Assembly: GCA_016490735.1 (NCBI GenBank) | Contig: JAEMWC010000102.1 | Span: forward strand, 871,001-935,000 | Direction of reading: 5' to 3' | Origin: Pachyseris speciosa | Taxonomy: Eukaryota; Cnidaria; Anthozoa; Scleractinia; Pachyseridae | Length of the DNA stretch: 64,000 nucleotides | Shown here: one piece after another, positions 59,564-64,000 of the stretch | Numbering within the stretch: position 1 is the first letter of the stretch | How the letters are laid out: each line of letters opens with the position of its first letter | Program-made: the position numbers and the translations under genes | Notes under the pieces: generated by a model | What the model saw: only the letters and a program-made list of their open reading frames with translations | The model's database searches: none | Told to the model about the DNA's origin: nothing

Positions 59564-60720
59564 CACGTCCAATAAAGGCTGCAGTTTAGGGCGCATATTT
59601 GTCTTTTTTTTTTCTTTTTTTTTTTTTTTTTAATTGGGTGTGGTGGGGGGGGGGGGCTCATACTATTCTGTTTATTCCAATTCCGGTTTAGGGATGGGGA
59701 ATAAATTATAAGTGGAATAAGGTTTAAAAGCAGAAATCGAATAGGTCCCAAAACTACAAGACTACTGTCTATTGCGCTATTCCTCTACCGGAATAGTCCC
59801 GAAGATATGGGCAAGATTTACTTCGATCCTCTAAAACTCAAATAATACGCTGAAACTAGGAAGAATGCATCAATTCACAGCTTGTCAGTGCGTGCCGGGC
59901 CAATTTCAATTATTCATTTGGCGTTCAAAATTGAAGAATGCAAAATGGGTGTGAAGAAAGCAAGTCGTTGCTTAATTCGAGTAAATGCACTATCTCTAGT
60001 TTATGACACTCGGGCTAATACTATTTTATTTTAAGTGAATAGTGTTCGTTGAGGCCCTAACTCAACAGTTTTCCTTTTACATGGTCACGACCTTCCTTTG
60101 ATCACCTACTTTGCTGGGAAGTTATCGCGCACCCCACTAAAAACTTATCACCACCTTGGTCGGGCTCAGAACTCAACAGGCGCCTGCTCGAAAGGTCTAG
60201 AATAAGAACTGACCAAATGTTCATCTAAGAAATTCAAAAGTTATTTAACAAATAAATTCTATTTGGCAGCGCGTGTACTCTGATAACACACGGATGACGT
60301 CAAAACGTGCTAAGAACAAAGAACTGCGTTACGAGCCCCAGGCGAGCAGCGTGACTGATATTCTCACCACTGTTTGACGTTCCTACGTTATAAGAGTAAG
60401 CAGGCACTGACAAATGGAATCTATTTGTTTTATACATTGTACCCACTGAGTAACAAAACTTGTCAGATATCTGGGACCCGTTTGAATGGGGTTAGAGCGG
60501 GAGAGAGGGTGCGTTTGGAATGCGTAAAAATCGCGTGAAAGTGAACCTAGAACGCCTTGTAATATTCTACAAGTCACTACAACAAAACAAAACAAATAGT
60601 TTAAATGACTTTTCGGATTTATGGTTTCGGTATGGTTCGATTCATCGATGATGCGTGAACACAACGAATCTTGACAAACTCCACGCAAAATACAAAGTAG
60701 GAGTTGAACTGAAGGTTAGA

Positions 60721-61209
60721 GAAATACTGTAAATGCTGGTCAAACAACGTGTAAAGGCGTAAATAGGATATTTCGGCTGGCCAACACCAGCCTTCTTCAG
60801 GTTTATTGAAGGAAAACGCGACATGGTATTTATTTTTACCGGAAATGATATGAAATAGTACGTGATGTGTTAAAGCTACAGGAAAATAACAAGGCAACTA
60901 AAATGATATAATATTTAAGTAACACAGAAAAAGAGTTAGAATAAAGCCAGAAAGCTTAATATTACCTTTCATCGCGTTTGTTAACTACCATGTAAACTCG
61001 CGTTTTCCTTCAATAATCCTGAAGAAGGCTAGTGTTGGCCAGCCGAAATATCGTATTTACGCCTTTACACGCTGTTTGACCAGCCCTGACAGTATTTTCC
61101 TACATTTCATTATTTTTTGACTGGTCACGATCTATCTTTGATCCAACGTAGAGCAAGTTTGATCGTTCACGGTTTTTTGCAGTGGTTTTCATAACCTTGA
61201 AAAAATTTC
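60721..61209. mobile_element. Penelope-like inverted-repeat element (non-autonomous)
   Basis: The insert has a ~100-bp inverted repeat: 60721-60820 pairs with the complement of about 61005-61108, sharing GCTGGTCAAACA, GTGTAAAGGCGTAAATA and ATATTTCGGCTGGCCAACA. A further 100-bp tail extends to 61209 on one side. It is flanked by the 9-bp repeat AAGGTTAGA (60712-60720 and 61210-61218). Each arm contains a hammerhead-like core (CTGAAGA ... CAGCCGAAA). Inverted terminal repeats plus a one-sided tail recall Penelope-like elements. The label is tentative. Confidence 0.6.
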
Positions 61210-61694
61210 AAGGTTAGACTGTAGTGACCCGTAAATTAAATCAAGTAACTCACAATAAATGGAACCTAAAACAAAAATCAAGTGGATCCGTATTTGGACA
61301 TTTCCGAACCCTCAATTTTCTGTCGGCACCCTTTGAAAAATGAAATCCGGAGGGTTGATTTTTTGTCAGAACCTTTGAAAAAAATGTCCCAGGCGTCCAA
61401 GTTATTTCGCCTTCTTTGAAGGAAAAATCCGATCCCTCCCCCCACCTCCCACCACTTTCCAAAAACTTGCCATCCTTAGGGGCGGGGGGGGGGAGGGGAA
61501 GGGTGCGGAGAAAAAGTGGAACGACCCTGTAAGACTTTAGGGAGACCTAGCAAGTGGAAATTGCATAAGTGCAATCCTACATCAGAACAAAAGCACTAAA
61601 AATATTTACGTCATTTGAGGTTTTCTGGATGTGTACGAGGTGGTGTCTTGCAACATGCAACATCTGGGACGATTGAGCAAGATGCAAACGACAT

Positions 61695-62089
61695 CAGGAG
61701 CACCCAACGACAAGTTTCGGTAGATATCTGTTCGGTGGAGGGTAATTCGCCTTGCGCTTTCGGCGTCGAAATTGGGGAATTATAACCCCTGAGTTTTTCG
61801 GAAAGGTCGTAATCGTTGTTTTTTGGCAGTCAAAAACGTCAGCTAGCATTTTCGGAAAGAAAATAGTTCCCTAGAGAGTTCGTGAAAATTTCATTTCAGC
61901 TTGCATTTTCTCGAAGGAAGATTTTGTTCCCTAACCTTTTCGGGAAATTACAATTTCAGCTAGGGAATCCGAACAGATGAACTTCTTCAAGCTTATGAAA
62001 ACATCGCTTTAAACAGACTTCAACACCACAAGGCACTTAAAAATGCCTTTCTACAGCTTTTGCTTAATTTGGCTCGTTGGGTGCCCCTG
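61695..62089. mobile_element. Short TIR element with 6-bp duplication, copy 3
   Basis: It begins CAGGAGCACCCAACGA and ends TCGTTGGGTGCCCCTG. It is flanked by CGACAT (61689-61694 and 62090-62095), and unit 2 near 9417 gives the empty site. It is about 50 bp shorter than copies 1 and 2 because of an internal deletion near 61765. Confidence 0.85.
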
Positions 62090-64000
62090 CGACATCTTGG
62101 ATCGTCCGCACAGCAGACATCAGAACTCCGACTGAAGTCATGTTAGTGACCAATGGGGCAAATATCACTGCCAATTCAATACTGTTGTAAGTGTTTCGTC
62201 ACGCTGTGATCACTTTCTACTGTCAGTTTTAGAAACAAGTAGAAAAGCGGAGGTAGCCAAAGGAGTGGATTACCTTTTGGATAAGACCATGCGATGATAG
62301 CCTGTAATTTCACGTCATACTGGGTGTGGGTTGTCGCAAAATAGTGTGGAATGCGAACACTCAATTTTCTGTCGGCACCCTTTGAAAAATGAAATCCTTG
62401 GGGTTGATTTTTTTCTCGGAACCTTTGGAAAACATGTCCTAAGAATCCAGATTTTGCCGGCTTCTTTGAAGAAAAATTCGATCCTCGTCCCTCTTTGCAA
62501 AAACTTGCCAACCTTAACGGAGGGGGGAGGGGGATGCGGATGAATAGTGGAACGACCCTGGCCTTTAAGACTTTTGGTGAACCTAGCAAGTAGTAATTGC
62601 TTGAATACAAATCTACATAAGAAGGAAAGCACTACAACTATTTACGTCATTTGAGGTGTTCTGGATGTCTACGAGGTCGTGTTTTCAAAAAATCTGGCAA
62701 AACCTGGGACAATTGAGTGAGATGCAAACGACATCTTGGATCGTCCTCACAGCAGATGTCAGAACTCCGATTGAAGTCATATTAGTGACCAATGGGGCAT
62801 ATATCACTGCCAATTCACTACTGTTGTAAGTGTTTCGTGACGCTGTTAGAACCTACTACTATCAGTTCTAGAAACAAGTAGAAAAGCGGAGGGAGCCAAA
62901 GGAGTGGATTACCTTTTGGATGACACCATGCGATGACAGCCTGTAAATCTCACGTCATAGTTGGTGTGGGTTGTCAACAATTAGTGTATACTTTTTATAA
63001 GCTTTTTGATGGAAACTTTTTCGCAGTCACGAAACCGTTTTATTGAAAGGTTAACAACTGATTAAAATTATCAACAAGAAAGAAAACAAACTTTCATCTT
63101 GCGCTGAAAAATAAAAGTTTGAGTGTTTGGTTGACACATTGTTTACAGAAACTGAATAAGTTGACAATACACGGTTCAAGAATCAGATGAAAAGCTAAAT
63201 GCGCAAAGAAGGCATTTCTTGTAAGAGTTCTCTTTGAACAACACTTTGCAGAAAGGATTATTACAGGTAAGATTTTCAGTTTTCTTCTAGAAATAGTCTC
63301 GCCTCAATGTTTTTATGTTAATCACAACAGTCACTATGACCATGACTCTAAACCTTTCTGACTAGTTTCGAGCTACGTAGTCTTAATGAGTTGTTATCAG
63401 TTAAAAAATACTTCCCGGTTTATGCTACATGACAGGGAAAATTTTTCGTCTTGGAAATTTAAGTGGTCAACTGCAAGTAAAACATTTTGCGCTAGCTGTT
63501 AAGTACTGCCTGCCATCGATATCGGGCTCACGCGGCACGACATACCGGTCAGCGAAGACCAGTGAAACAACTCTTTCTTCATTTGTAATGATGATTCAAA
63601 TGTCGCATTTTTGTAGTTGCATCAAATGCGATACGAGTTTCAGATAAAGTCGATGAGATTCCGTCGGCCATCAAAGTCTCAAACTCTAGTGAAGTGTCAG
63701 TCTCCTGAAGATGTTTTTGAATGACTGTTCAAAGTTATTTAGCTCATTTCATGAGGGTTTTGCCAATTTTTTCAGTTTTTAGGGGTCTTGAATAACATTC
63801 GTCGTGGCTGACGCTCACCACTAGTTATCCTCGATAAAGTCGATGAGATTCGATGTTTGACCCAGGCCATCACAATCTCAAACTGAAGTGTCATTTTCTT
63901 GAAGTTGTTTATCAGGAATGACTGAAGTTGTTTCATTAGCACTGAATTTTCCAGGCATAAATCATTTGCAGCCGGTCTTAATTCGGTAGATGTAAAAGAT

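Larger units (their letters stand above)
59065..64000 (+). repeat. Tandem segmental-duplication unit 6 (truncated by window end)
   Basis: The window ends before the TAZ gene of this unit. It contains the hammerhead-bearing insert (59354-59563), G and T runs near 59600-59660, the small ORF (60294-60377), a Penelope-like element (60721-61209), a 6-bp-duplication element (61695-62089) and a partial internal duplication (61.2-62.3 and 62.3-63.0 kb). Its last part matches type B units (for example GACCCAGGCC near 63860). No coding region is supported. Confidence 0.75.

Overview
The window is eukaryotic, intron-bearing and AT-rich, with few host-type coding exons. Its mobile elements (tRNA-derived SINEs, BEL/Pao, Penelope-like fragments, many short inverted-repeat elements) look like those of an anthozoan cnidarian, probably a stony coral. 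That assignment is inference from repeat style and remembered family features; no database was searched.

The backbone is six head-to-tail copies of one segmental-duplication unit (roughly 7-9 kb without later insertions), with starts near 1, 5718, 20694, 44034, 50995 and 59065. Units 1-5 each carry one copy of a gene for a TAZ zinc-finger protein, related to the CBP/p300 TAZ domain. Only the copy at 40667-41695 is a full open frame (342 aa). The others are broken by a SINE, nonsense codons or small indels. The gene copies form two subfamilies: A (units 1, 2, 4) and B (units 3, 5). The B units share a truncated LINE. Units 2 and 5, and apparently 6, also contain shorter internal duplications.

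Because the units are alignable, many insertions can be read against an empty paralogous site. In unit 2 there is a complete but decayed BEL/Pao retrotransposon (11342-17125, LTRs of 239 and 237 bp, 4-bp duplication). Unit 4 holds a Harbinger-like element (49124-50549, TTA duplication). Units 3 and 6 and the giant element hold three copies of one ~0.4-kb element with 6-bp duplications. Unit 6 holds a Penelope-like inverted-repeat element (60721-61209) and a 210-bp retroposed insert with a well-formed type I hammerhead ribozyme on the minus strand (59430-59510).

The most striking object is a 16.2-kb DNA transposon in unit 3 (22562-38797). Its ends are inverted repeats starting TATGGCGCGCC, flanked by the 6-bp duplication ATTTCA. 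Just inside the ends lie long arrays of a 39-bp minisatellite in inverted orientation. It encodes a DDE integrase-like transposase on the minus strand (35570-34038; D248, D305, E340, one nonsense codon). It also carries a multi-exon CbbX/SpoVK-type AAA+ ATPase gene on the plus strand (about 28.9-32.7 kb). A retroviral-integrase-type transposase and an AAA+ ATPase in one eukaryotic element recalls the bacterial IS21, Tn7 and Mu pairs. Whether the ATPase is transposition machinery or captured cargo cannot be decided from sequence alone.
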